Below, piece after piece: positions 1-11,085 of a stretch of DNA of 64,000 bases. The position numbers were made by a program, and so were the translations under genes. Within the stretch, counting starts at the first letter, position 1. Every line of letters starts with the position of its first letter. Location of the stretch: positions 516,088,224 to 516,152,223 of the forward strand of contig NC_092872.1 in NCBI RefSeq assembly GCF_028372415.1, read 5' to 3'. A model generated the notes under the pieces. It ran no database searches and was not told the origin of the DNA. It worked only from the letters and a program-made list of their open reading frames with translations. Source of the stretch: Notamacropus eugenii (taxonomy: Eukaryota; Chordata; Mammalia; Diprotodontia; Macropodidae).

Positions 1-492
1 TTTTTTTCCAGAAGTGGTAAAAAGGAAACATCTTAAGATTCCCTCTATGACATCAGGTTACAACCACATGTGTGAGTACTGTCTTAAAACAACTTTCACA
101 AAACTTCACTGCATTCAGGAATCACTTCTAGGTTTTGTAACAAAGTATATAATTTTTGAAAGCTGTTGATTATTTTGATTTTTTGAAAGTTAACATAAAA
201 CATTGTGTTGTGATTAGAAAATAAGCGTAATGCAAGAAATCGAAATCATAAAATACTGTAAACCAAGGGAAGAGAACTGGTCCTACAGGTACCAAAAGGA
301 GGTGGAATCAGACTTTCACATTAGAATCATAAGACTGTAGCTAAGAGCATTAATACAGAATAATTTTACTGGGCTCTGCATGGCAGGTTAAATATACAAC
401 CACTTCAACTGGAAATGATCTAATTCATCTTGCAGTACTGAAAATGTACCCCTTTACTATAGTAGTATTCCTTACAGACAGAATATCAAAAG

Positions 493-498
493 TTTATT
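493..498 (-). promoter_or_regulatory. candidate polyadenylation signal AATAAA
   Basis: This is a canonical AATAAA hexamer on the coding strand of PARD6B, about 220 nt past the stop. Whether it is used is unknown, because a single hexamer in AT-rich DNA is weak evidence. Confidence 0.3.
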
Positions 499-558
499 AT
501 TTCACTTCCAGGTGCTCCTTAAATTCTAGTCTCAAATTCACCTCCAATCCACAATGGT

Positions 559-566
559 TATTTACA
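559..566 (-). promoter_or_regulatory. candidate Pumilio site UGUAAAUA in 3'UTR
   Basis: The plus strand reads TATTTACA, so the transcript reads UGUAAAUA, the consensus Pumilio-binding octamer (UGUANAUA). It is about 155 nt past the stop. One motif in an AT-rich UTR can occur by chance; conservation in other mammals would strengthen it. Confidence 0.3.
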
Positions 567-719
567 ACAGCCAGAATATTAAACTAATATTTTAAAGCTT
601 CATTATTGTTTGCATGTACACACTTTATGTCACTGGTACAGAGGTGCATATGCTTTTGAATAGACAAACGTAAAGTTCTATGGCACCTTCAATTTAGGAA
701 GCCACTCAGACAACAAATA

Positions 720-1543
720 TCATAATGTTATAATTGTTCCATCTTCTTCTAGTGGTTTTTGATCTGAAACATGTGTTTCATGTTCCATCTTCGTGCCACT
801 TGTGTGCTGTACATTCACATCATTAGGGATAAAACCATTCTGTGATGACTCAAAACTCAGTTCAATTTGTGTTAGTGATTCTAAGCTCTCAGTCATAGAA
901 ACTGCCTTAGGTATTTGCTGGGGCATTCCATTATCTTCAATAATTATGTCTTCCTCTTCACTATCTTCATCTTTAGGATCAAAATTTGTTTCAATATGTG
1001 GTGAGTAGCTGATAAGGCTGTTATCAGTAGACTGACCTGAACTGCCAGAAGTCCGACTATTCCTGACAACATTATTTCTCTGGTTTGCTGGTCTTACAGT
1101 TATAATCAGGTTACGGCTGTTTGCAATCATCATGTCTGTAACTTGATCAAGACTTTTTCCTGAAACTTCTATTCCATTAACTTCTAAAACCTCGTCATTA
1201 ACTGCAAGTAAGCCTGTACTTTGAGCCAGACCACCTGGAACAAGCCTGGATATGAAAATCCCTGGCACTTTTTCTAGGCCATGCGGTGTGACTCTTACAC
1301 TAGAGCCATCACGGATATAGAATCCTAGTGGTTTTTCGGTTCCATATTTGTAAAGACGAACTCTTCGATGTGTTTCTGGGAGAATATCCACATCTATAAT
1401 GGAAGATACTGGTCTAAAATCTTGCGGCATGCTAATAACTATGTTTGTTTTCTTTTTATGGTAATCAGGACGTAATACATTTGTCAAGACATTCTTCTTC
1501 TTTGTTAGTGTGTCTGTACCAAAGGCACTGTAGTCTGCTTCTT
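720..1543 (-). CDS. PARD6B: PARD6B coding exon 3 (last): semi-CRIB, PDZ and C-terminal tail
   Basis: This is the largest coding exon of partitioning-defective 6 homolog beta, an adaptor that links Cdc42-GTP and PAR3 to atypical PKC in the apical polarity complex of epithelial cells. It encodes residues 97-370 of a 370-residue protein (human is 372). Visible parts are a basic run KKK at 111-113, the semi-CRIB at about 133-152 (ISMPQDF then [12 protein letters not shown]), which binds Cdc42 together with the PDZ, a PDZ domain at about 156-249 with its carboxylate loop PLGF at 168-171, an acidic stretch ([14 protein letters not shown]) after the PDZ, and the family C-terminus EEDGTIITL. The acceptor is TTTTTTAAACAG with the AG at 1545-1544; the incoming codon is split after its first base. 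The stop is TGA at 722-720. The PDZ reads as identical to human by memory, while the tail differs, as expected for a marsupial orthologue. No frame break is seen. Confidence 0.97.
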
Positions 1544-2482
1544 CTGTTTAAAAAACAAAACATTGATTATCAGTATTTGTTCATATAGAAAGGTCATCAA
1601 AATATACCATTACTCTTTGATAACATAACGAGGCAGTAATGGTAGCAGATTAATATACAAACAAGTACTTATTAGTCAGTAGCTTAAAATGAACATAACT
1701 AATCAGTGACTTCATTCAATTCATAATTTAGTACCAAGGTCATGATGATATTCTAGAAAAACCACTAGATGGCCCTCTTTTGTGATAAAATAGAAAATAC
1801 TACCAAGATTTTTACTAAGTTCAATCATACACACATACAAATCACAACTGTCTTCTACATGCAGAGATGTCGTTTCTTTTTGAATATATATATATTTGGG
1901 GCTACAAATTTTCCGTCTTAGAATTTTTTATTTAGGTTGACAATAAATTAAGCTCAAATAAAATTAATGTGACTTCATAAAGCAAAGTTTTCTAAGCACA
2001 ACTAGTGGTCAAGGGACTACAGATTTACAGTCTTCCCTAATATATTTTTTCCAATTGGGTCCAACCCCATTTCTTGCTTGAAAAATAATGCTTAGGTACA
2101 ACTGTAAGCTCCTGTGACTGAAGAGACTATGACTGAACTAGTGATTAAAAAGCAGGTGGGAATATATAGAAATGTGATAAAGCCACTAATTAGCATGTTT
2201 ATTAATTATAAAGAACAAAATAACAGATCCAACAATTTACATGTAACATCACAAAATTTCACTAGATTTTACATGAAATGAGGAAAGGAAAGAATGAATA
2301 TGACTGGTGGGGAAATATATACCCAGTTTAAAATGCAAGCTTATATGGTCAAATTCAGTACGGCTTGCTTGGTCATTTATAGAATAGTTCAGGAGTTGCT
2401 TGTTGCCTGTGATTTTCTTCCATTGGGCCCTTTTTGCTGTAATATATTTATTTAGCTTGCATTATTTACAATACTACTTCTT

Positions 2483-2628
2483 GGGGCAGCTAGGTGGTAC
2501 AGAGGGTAGAGCACTGGCCCTATAGTCAGGAAGACCAGAGTTCAAATCAAGACTCATTTACATGGCTCCATATGACCCTGGGCAAATCACTTAATCCCAA
2601 CTGATTCTCCGCAAAATAAAAAATAAAC
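2483..2628 (+). repeat. marsupial CORE-SINE, 3'-shortened
   Basis: It begins GGGGCAGCTAGGTGG, followed by the tRNA-like box region and 'gagttcaaat', then a CORE segment with 'ccctgggcaaatcactta', and ends in an A/T-rich tail (aaaataaaaaataaa). This is the standard marsupial SINE head. No clear target duplication was found. Confidence 0.8.
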
Positions 2629-4500
2629 TATTTCTTATAAAGCACAAATTAAATATAACAGGACCAAAAGCAAATCAAGGAGTCTATCAGCTAATACAAC
2701 AAGCACCTGACAAACAACTACTTCCAGAAATATGCAAAGTAACTCCTCTCAAAATTAACAGGGATTAAAACAAATTTTAATTAGGTATGATTTTAAAGTA
2801 AATCTGGATCAGGGGCTAAATTATTTTAAAAGCATTAATTTCCATATGCCCTATTACATCCCTAACATAGTGAGTTTTATATATTAATAGGAGCAAAACA
2901 CACAAAATAATCAAGTTAATTGTGCTAATTGAAAGCCCAATGCATTTTAACAGTTATCTAAAATCTCTGTTTCTTTTCCAGGACATAAGAGCCTATATAT
3001 TTATAGCTAAAGTATTTGCTGAACATTATTTATACCATGTTTTAAAAAATATTTCAAATTACCTTGCCCTTGTTAGAACATCATTTTCACAAAAAACTCA
3101 GGAATATCAAGTGAGATAAGACAAAGCACTCCTGATCCCCAAAGGAAATTTAACGCTATTGTTAAGATATGGGAAACACTTAAAGCTAGATGTGTAAATC
3201 ATCCCTGCTGAAGGCAGACAATGTCATTCATAATTCATTGTTCACTTCAAACACCACTTTGTATAAACAACCAAAAAACCCTAACCAATGAAGCAGAAAA
3301 AAAGAAAGATGAAATAACACAACACCAAACAAGCTAACGCTATGCTTTCAAAATTTACTTAGAATAGTGGGAGAAAATGAAATATGTACCCCATGTGTAC
3401 CATTCTAAAACTTGTCAGATTAAAGAAGAACGTCAATTTTCTCATTCTTTCAGCTCTGCTAGAAGTTTAAAAGTTGCCAAACTATAAGACATTTGAAACA
3501 GAAAAAAGTTGCCAACAATTCTGTCAGCCATAATCTCACACATGGAAGAATTAGCAAATGTAAGACATATGCATGGGACTTTCCTAATATCTGGGTTCCA
3601 CAAATACATCATATTCTATATTAGCAAGCAGAAATATTCTTATCATCCTTAATGATCCATTTTAGACAGTTTGAATAGACAACGTACAATGTTTTCTTGT
3701 GGAAACAAGTGTTTGATTGAAAAGCTGTTTGACTTTTTAAGAAATATCTAGAAATACCAACACCACCTCTTGGCAAAACCTGACATAAGCAAATTTAAGG
3801 AAACTGCTACACTATCTTTTTCAGAATATTTCATTCTCAAATAATGTGAAGAAAATCTACATAATGGTATATATGCTAATGAAAAATATAAGGATCCCTA
3901 GTCATACAAATTCTGAACAAAATAAAATTGTCTTCCTTAACAACTGCTCATGGAAAGCTTAACCAGAGAAACTAATCTGCATAATTTGGCCATGCAGCCA
4001 GACTCCATTTGTACATTCTTGACTAAATTCTCAAAAGCAATATGCTTGAGTACAAAGGCACCTTTGTTCTCCCATCTAGCTAAGCAGTTTACAGCTACTG
4101 GGAAAAGAAATATTTTGGCAGAAAGCCACAGTACAGGGTGTTAGTTTAAAGTGTAAAGGTGAATGTCCAAACAGAATGTAAGCTGACTTTCTACTTTTAA
4201 GTCTTTATGTATGCTCTGGAACTAAAGAGAGTATGAAAAATAAATTGGAAAACTCTGATCACATTAAAGCAAAAACTGTGCTTTAATGTGCTGAGGGTCT
4301 TTATATTAGTGTCATAATTAGTAATCTTCTAGACTAACACCTGACTTATCCAGCAACCTCAAGAAACCAAAACATAGCCAACAACCTAGGAGGAAAAAAT
4401 TTTGAGGAGATAACACATCATGAACCAAATCATGAACATTTCACTTAAGAATTCAAGAATCCCTCTGGTTCTCAATCAGAACCTATTTATTCTTATTTTA

Positions 4501-4770
4501 GGCAATGTGGTTTGGTATAAAGTACAAAAGACTTTAGGGTCAGGAGACTTAGGCTTAACTCCTGGTTTCACTACTTATTAGCTGTGTCTTGGAAGCAAGT
4601 CATTTAATTTACTTTCAGTATCCTCATCTGGAAAATGAGGCTAACTCAATTTGACAAATATTTATTAAGCTTTAAGTGCAAGGTACTGTAACAGAACTTA
4701 TACTATCTATATTTCACATTAAGAAAAGTACTTGGTATATTGCAAAGCAGTATTTAAATGCTAAGGTTAT
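4501..4770 (+). repeat. MIR-type SINE with a small insertion
   Basis: The MIR order is kept: 'ggtcaggagactt', 'agctgtgtcttggaagcaagtca', 'tcctcatctggaaaatgagg', then the distal part 'gtatttaaatgctaaggtta'. The middle (about 4650-4720) is interrupted by a piece of the old 'atttattaagc' repeat family. Confidence 0.6.
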
Positions 4771-5189
4771 AGAGGAAGGCACAGGACAACAGCAGTAAGT
4801 GACATCTAAAAGCTACTAAAGAGACAAATATTAGACAAAATATCTCAAGAAACACAGCAGTCTGTGTCTACAGACAGTATACTATATAAATAGGTTCTCT
4901 GGTTATGAACACTTTTTACCTTTTAAAAACACATAAATATTCCTAAAATTATAAGAATTAGTCAATTGTGTTCCTTGAAACTGATGATGAAACGCCTACT
5001 CAAATATATAACATTCCAGATCAAAATACAGATACTACTTTTTCCATTAAAAGTTTAAACAAGAGCACTCATTTGCAGAGAGATGTACTAGTAGGGATCG
5101 TTGGCTATTAGGATAGCCAGACAAAAATCTACTCAAGGAGGATACAGTTGAATAATGTAGGAGACAAAGATGACAATATATACAACAGC

Positions 5190-5290
5190 AGTGTGACTGG
5201 GTGGCTCACTTTTCCTTCTCTTAACTTCAGTTTCCTCATTAAAATGAGGAAGTTGTAGCAGATCTCTCGGGTCCCGCCCTTTCTGCTCTA
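5190..5290 (+). repeat. MIR-like fragment
   Basis: It contains 'tcagtttcctcattaaaatgagg' followed by 'gttgtagcagatctctcgggtcc', the MIR central and distal signature. The fragment is short and old. Confidence 0.45.
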
Positions 5291-5300
5291 CATCTTCTGG

Positions 5301-5411
5301 TTGTTGTGTTTGTTCTTCATTCTCAAAGAGGACCACGACATCAAGATGATGACATGCCTCTCAGATGACTTTGATTTGAGAGAGAGGGTCGTGCAAGGCC
5401 ACCAACCTCAA
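5301..5411 (-). repeat. RTE-type SINE/LINE tail fragment
   Basis: The block starts with a TTG-rich run (a CAA tail on the minus strand), followed by 'ttctcaaagaggaccacgac', then 'gagagagggtcgtgcaaggccaccaacctc'. The same order is seen at 57.78 and 60.90 kb, so these are one family. Confidence 0.65.
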
Positions 5412-6394
5412 GGCCTGCAAAGGCACTTTATACACTTAAACCTTGCTACACAAATAAACACAACTGCACAATCTTGGTTACAGCCAAGAGCACCTAGTTA
5501 TTAGAATTACCAGTCAACGATGTTAAACAAAACAGTATCATCTTCAATGGTATCCTTTGGCAAACACAATAATTGGTTTATTAGCCTAAATGTTACATGT
5601 CAGTTAAACAACTGACAACAAAGTGTGGGATTTTCTCTTTAAAATTTGTTTATAGTTTTTTTGAACTTCAGAGTTTTGATGTATGAGACCACTATTAAGT
5701 ATGCACATTCTAACACTAGCTTTCTTTCTCTAAAAGAAAAGTGGCTCCTGGACCCACTTGGACCTGGAATAAATTACAGTACCCATTTACAATTTAAAAC
5801 GCCTTACAAAGATGAATACCACTCTAAACAAGCCACACAAAAAAGTCAGGATCATATAGAATGAAACTTTCAAGAATGCATCTTATTTTATCTGAACATT
5901 TAATTCTGTGGCTTAAGGAGCAGAGGTAGAAGACAGGAGTATGGTTTTAAAGTTTCTGTCTTCTTTCCAAACACACAAGTTATAGTTCCAAAAGGAGACA
6001 CAAGATGAATGCAATCACAACAATGGTTCCTTTGAATAGAATTTAAGTTCCTTGAGAACAAATATCCTAATGCCTACTCAGTACTAGGAATATAACAAGT
6101 ACTACCTTAAATGTCCGCTGAATAACAGAATTTATAACTAAAAATCATAAGGAATTACTAAGAAATTAAGCAACTAATGCCTAGATTTAAGAATACCATT
6201 ACAATTTTGGGACATTTGAGGGTCATCTCCCTAAGGAAATGTGACACAACAATTCTCCTGCATCTGAAGGACCAAAGGACCAAGTAACCTAAAAGTCATT
6301 AATTTTTGTCCTATTTCTCCTCAAACGCAACTTTCCCACTGCACACTGAAAAATTCTAAGTACACAGGAGATATTTTTACAGTGTGTAGATAAC

Positions 6395-6480
6395 CAAACA
6401 TTTTAGGTGCTTACTATGGGAGGCACTAGGAATAAAACTAGGAAAGAAGAGTCTCTGTCCTCAGGGAGTTTATTAACCAA
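6395..6480 (+). repeat. old interspersed repeat fragment ('gcttactatg...ggcactagg')
   Basis: This short piece belongs to the dispersed family marked by 'cacttactatgtgccaggcact' and 'ccctcaaggagctta'. Other pieces lie at 9.1, 18.9, 19.4, 21.8, 36.8, 43.5, 50.4, 59.9 and 60.8 kb. I cannot name it with certainty. Confidence 0.4.
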
Positions 6481-7982
6481 AAACATTTTTCTTAGTGACC
6501 TTTTGGGGTAAAACTGACATCCTTTTTGGCAAAGCTCTTTTGCACAAGTAAAGCCAAAGTTTCAAATACAAATAAATTAGTTTCCAAACCAGATCAGGAA
6601 ACTTATTTCAGCTAAATTAGGATGCACTGGGGCAGTAAAAGCATTAGACAAAAATGTAAATATTATCAATAAGTCAGTCAGTGTCTGACATTCTCACTGT
6701 AGAAATGTGAACATGAAGCAGTTGAAAGAACTCATTTTATTATTAAAAACATAATATTCCCTTAAGAGTCAAAGCCATTTTCTAGTCTGCCTCCTCCATA
6801 AATTTGATTAGGATATCTTTTGTACAACTGACCAAAAGAAAAGAAGCTAGCTAGTAAGAAAGGACCTAGAATCTTCTTTGTAAAAATCACTTTCAGGATT
6901 TAATTTTCTCTCTCCCCTTTTTTCTATTGTTTCCATGGCAACAGCACTAGAAATATGCACTGTTTATCCTTTGCCAACTAAAACCAGCCTTTGTAAGAAA
7001 AACAGTATAGCATTCAGGTGAACCTCAAGCCCCAAAAAGTTAAAGTAAAAACAACTGATTCAAGATGTCAAGGTTTCCTAAACTCAAACCAAAAAATTCT
7101 TATCCCAATACTAAATGATTTATAAAGCCTTATACTGAGAACGTCTTCTTTGAATAGTAAATATAATCTTCAGAAAGAAAAATCACAACTTAAAATTTAT
7201 GATATTGTAACAAGTTGTTGCCAAGATGTATGAAACTGCTGTCTATGGAAACAAATTAGTTTACTATCAACTAAAAAGGAAGATAGTGGCAGCAGAATAT
7301 GATTTCCAAGTTGAAAGCTGCTTCTTAGACAACACATAGTACCCAGTTATGTTTACATAACCTGCTGTATAAATAGCCATTAGGTGCCTAACAAGAAAAG
7401 TATCAAAATAAAGTGTGATAATGTATAGCTTTAAAGGAACTAACTGTACTTTTTTCCTTGACAGAAAAGTCATCATTTGCATTAAGTTTACTAGAACACA
7501 CAGAGAAAGAATAATCTCTGGTGGGCAGAATTTTTTCCCATTAAAATGTTGCTTATTTCTATAGGGCCCTAAAAAAATTCTAAAGTCTTAATGACAATAT
7601 ATGCCAAATGTTCATTTTCACTATTTAGGAAACTGATATGAAAAAAGCTAAATAAGAAAAATAGGCATCTTGTTTTAATATCTTTATTGAAATTAATAAC
7701 CCTTGTAATACTAAAAAATGTTGGGATAAACACCTAATAAAGTAATTTAGAAAGGTACAGACTCCTAAATGTTAAGACTGAATTTTAATGTTAAGCTAAA
7801 GGCAAAATAAGAACTAAATTAATATACAAAAACAGATGGTGTTATAATTCAACCCCTAACAAACCTTAAGACAAAATGGTTTATTAATTTTTATCTTGTA
7901 GTTACTGAAAGAGCTTGATGTTCCACTCTGCCTGTTGAATATTATGAAAAACACTACAGGCTTATTAGAAACTCCTCCTATG

Positions 7983-8031
7983 CGTTATGTAAAAATTATG
8001 TAAAATTATTATGTAAAATTATGTAAAAACG
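7983..8031. repeat. short AT-rich tandem repeat (ATTATGTAAA-like)
   Basis: About four imperfect units of 'attatgtaaa' occur in PARD6B intron 2. It is a simple local expansion. Confidence 0.6.
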
Positions 8032-8605
8032 AAGGCACAGGGGTAAAAATGACAAGTGTGGGAATTTTTTCTCTTACAAAAGGTTCTTTAATGACTGTAC
8101 ATCAGGTTCTTACTCTCATGTATTTTTAATACTCTGGTACAGCTTGAAGCAGACCAGAGTTCAGTAACAGAATATTATGGCAGGCCTTACAATTTAGCAT
8201 GCCAGAACCTGAGTGCTACATAGCCACTGCCTCCATTCCATCACTGCTGTGATGTCCTTATTCTCTCCCATTGTTTCCTTTCATAATACAGATGATGAAC
8301 CTGACATTGAATTCTCTACATTTCTTCATTCACCAAAAATACAGAAGGCACACATATGCCCAGGCAAAGAATTAAAAACTCAAAGTTTTTTCTCTTAAAG
8401 GTTTTTGGTGGCATAAGCAGTGTCATTGGAAAACTTGTTTAATACAAAAAACGCTGTGATTTCAAATCTTTTTTTGCATCATTAATAAAGAAAATTTACT
8501 GACCTCTGAGATAACATGTAGATCAGTTTTCCTGTCAGTCACTAATCATAGGAAACAACAAATCATAGTGTAAGCAATTACAAAATTTAGTTCTCTAAAT
8601 TGTAG

Positions 8606-8700
8606 ATTTAGAGCTAAAAAAGATCACAGAGATTATTTACTCCAATCTTTTCATTTTACAGATGAGAAAACTAAGACCTAGGGAGGTCCAGGGAGAGTTT
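8606..8700 (-). repeat. MIR-like fragment
   Basis: The central sequence 'cattttacagatgagaaaac' followed by 'taagacctagggagg' is the antisense MIR CORE pattern. It ends about 110 bp from exon 2. Confidence 0.45.
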
Positions 8701-8810
8701 TGTACCTAACCCAACAAATCAATTTAAAACAAATTAAAATCAGAATAAGCATCCATTCTTTCAAGAAAGTCTACTGATTAGCAACATGGTTTTTCTGAAG
8801 TCATACTTAC

Positions 8811-9033
8811 CTTTTTTTTGTATAAAAATCCTAAGCAGTGGATTGGCTGTTGAAACAGCTTTATGATAGTTATCATCATTATTTATAGGCAGTAAGTCTC
8901 CATGAATGTCTGCATAGCCTACTAAAACTTCAACATTGGGTATCTTATGAACATGCTGTAGTAATCCATAAAACTCTTCAAATTTTCCAGGCTTAGAACG
9001 TTCCAGAGAAAATCGACGAAATTCTGCTCCAAA
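8811..9033 (-). CDS. PARD6B: PARD6B coding exon 2: PB1 domain
   Basis: This 223-bp exon encodes residues 23-96 plus the first base of codon 97. It holds nearly all of the PB1 domain, starting [16 protein letters not shown] and ending [12 protein letters not shown]1 is the part of Par-6 that docks onto the PB1 domain of atypical PKC (iota/zeta) in the apical polarity complex. The acceptor is TTTGTTTATAG with the AG at 9035-9034, and the donor is AAAAAAAG followed by GTAAGTATGA. A run of eight A in the transcript just before the donor encodes Gln-Lys-Lys. The translation is open throughout and joins exon 1 in phase 0 and exon 3 in phase 1. By memory of the human protein almost every residue is identical, with Asn-Val-Glu where human has Asn-Val-Asp. 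Confidence 0.97.
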
Positions 9034-9089
9034 CTATAAACAAAATATACATAATAAATTACTTTTTAAGAAAATTATCAAGTTGTAAT

Positions 9090-9165
9090 TTCAACATCAA
9101 CAAACATTTATCACTTGTGTGCCAGAAATGGTATGGGGCACTGGGGATATAAAAGTCAACAGGAT
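9090..9165 (+). repeat. old interspersed repeat fragment
   Basis: It contains 'caacaaacatttatcacttgtgtgccag' split by small changes, then 'ggcactggggatataaaag', matching the old unclassified family seen across the window. Confidence 0.45.
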
Positions 9166-9304
9166 ACTGATATTATGTCACATCAGCAAGTCAAAACATT
9201 TCTATTCTAAGAAAGCTATGAAATAGTCAAAAAAGTAAAATAATACTTCTATCAATCTAGAAAATATGTTTCATAACAGATTCCTTACTAAAAGAAAGTA
9301 ATAT

Positions 9305-9475
9305 AATTAGCACTATAGTATGGTGGACAAAACACTGATTCGAGGCAAAAGGCCTCTAACATCCTGGCTCTGCCAGTCACTCACCACCTGGTTTCTTGGC
9401 TGTAATATGAAGAGGGAAATGATTTCTAACATCCCTTTCTGCTCTAAAGTCCAATGATTTCTGCCTCTGAGAGGG
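9305..9475 (+). repeat. MIR-type SINE
   Basis: The MIR order is visible: 'tatggtggacaaaacactg', 'tctgccagtcactcacc', 'ctgtaatatgaagaggg', then 'ctgctctaaagtccaatgat'. It is strongly diverged. Confidence 0.5.
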
Positions 9476-9959
9476 TTGGGGACCTGGTCCTTGTCTTTGT
9501 CCCCCTAATCTTTTGATGGCCAGGACAAGTATACCACTGTCCTATGAAGAATCATTCGAGCACCTAAGGGTTCTTGGTTCAAGCCTACACTCAAGACCTG
9601 ACAAAAAGGACTCTGCTACTACATGAAGCCAGTGCAAAGATCAATATTGTATCTACTGCACCCATCCTCACATTAACTTAGTTAAAAGAAGCTTTGTTTC
9701 TATACTGATCAAATCCCTTTTGAAATCCTAAAATATTTCTGCCTTCTAGGAGCTTTCAAACTAGTCTGGACAGATACACAAGAAAAAGTACAGAAGTAAT
9801 AAACATATGCAAATAACAACACTTGTTGTAACTTCAAAATTGGATACAAAGGTATCCAATACATAAAACCTCACCAAAATGCCTAATGATTTTAACTTTA
9901 CACAATTTTAAGTGGAATGCAGAACTCAAAATTTTGAAATGATGTATTACTATCAGTAA

Positions 9960-10190
9960 AAGCATTGTTATTTTTGAGTCAGTGTGTTACAGTAGAGAGA
10001 AAAAAAGTCCTCGGCCTGGGTTAGGTGCTAAATGTTTCCCCTCCCCACCATCTTACTCAAGATACTTAACCTGCTTCTTCACCTGTGAAATGGAAGTATA
10101 ACTACCTTATCTCACAGGGTTGACATTTGGAAAATATATATGAAATTTTTCCCAAAAAGTGTAATATGACATTAAATGCTGAAATATTTT
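9960..10190 (+). repeat. MIR-type SINE
   Basis: It shows 'gatacttaacctgcttcttc', 'acctgtgaaatggaagtat', 'accttatctcacagggttg' and a distal 'attaaatgctg'. This is the full MIR order with an internal replacement in its first half. Confidence 0.55.
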
Positions 10191-10844
10191 AAAGCTTTAT
10201 GTTTTCACTGTAGTTACTTTCTATGGAATCTTTCCATGATTAAAGATCACAGATTTAGATCTAGAATGTACCCCATATTATTTTGCAGATAACAAAAAAA
10301 TGCCAAGGGAGGCCAACTAACCTGACCAAGGTCAAGGATTAAAACAAAACCCATGGCTTCAGACCAACACTCTTCTCAGTGCATCCCTCGGTGGATTATC
10401 TGAGTACTACTACTGTCATTACTGGCCAACATGAGCATGAGTTCCTCCAGACCTAATTAAGGTTAGTTCTCATAGGACAGAAGATCCTCAGGCTTTTACG
10501 TGGCTGAAGATATATAAGCAAGAGTACACTTCACTGCCACGGTCTGCAAAAAGTTAACTCATGGCCCTTTCAGTAAGATTTTCATGGAGAAAGGCAGAAG
10601 TTTTATATTAATAACATGTGCTAGTAAGATCAAAGGAAAGGTTAACATTATTAAACAAAGATGGAATAGGTAATTAAGCCAGAACCTCATCAGTACAAAA
10701 GATGAAATTCTGCTTCTACCAATTTCCTGTTACCCTCTGGTCTCTCTCATCTGGTCAAGTTCTGTTCTGGTCAAGTACAGGCAATAATGCAGAAACACTC
10801 AACTGATTTGTGTTTTTTCACTTCCTCAACAATTAACTATAATT

Positions 10845-11085
10845 GAGGCAGGTAAGTGGTTCAGTAGATAGATACTGGGCCTGGAATCAGGAAGAGCTGA
10901 ATTCAAATCCAGCCTTTCTAGCTCTGTGACCTTGAACCTCAACTGGAAACCGTGGATAATTACAGCACCTACCTTCGAAGCGTTACTGTAAGAATCAAAC
11001 AAAATGTTTATTTTTTTAAAAAGGCACTTTAAAAAAAAGTGCAGTACACCTGGTATAGGGCATTGTATAAATGTTTATTCCTTCC
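10845..11085 (+). repeat. CORE-SINE (MIR/Ther-like)
   Basis: The head 'gaggcaggtaagtggttcag' with 'gggcctggaatcaggaagag' matches the marsupial tRNA-derived head. The distal part has 'acagcacctaccttcgaagc' and a MIR-like end 'gtataaatgtttattcc'. It sits in PARD6B intron 1. Confidence 0.65.

Larger units (their letters stand above)
1..719 (-). other. PARD6B: PARD6B 3' untranslated region (partial)
   Basis: This lies directly downstream of the PARD6B stop codon at 720-722 on the minus strand. The sequence is AT-rich with no repeat that I recognise, as expected for a long conserved 3'UTR. One AATAAA on the minus strand (plus-strand TTTATT, 493-498) could serve a proximal polyadenylation site. 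The end of the transcript is not fixed and may lie beyond the left edge. Confidence 0.75.
1544..8810 (-). other. PARD6B: PARD6B intron 2 (7.3 kb)
   Basis: The intron has donor GTAAGTATGA after exon 2 and acceptor AAACAG before exon 3. It is AT-rich and poor in repeats compared with the flank beyond 16 kb: one CORE-SINE at 2483-2628, MIR pieces near 4501-4770 and 5190-5290, an RTE-type tail at 5301-5411, an old repeat piece at 6395-6480 and a MIR-like piece at 8606-8700. Nothing else is recognised in the rest (1544-2482, 2640-4500, 5412-6394, 6481-8605). Confidence 0.9.

Noticed and set aside
2483-2560. tRNA-like box A/B sequence as a tRNA gene
   Set aside because: It is the head of a SINE; it lacks a full cloverleaf and is followed by CORE-SINE sequence. 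The same applies to the other SINE heads.
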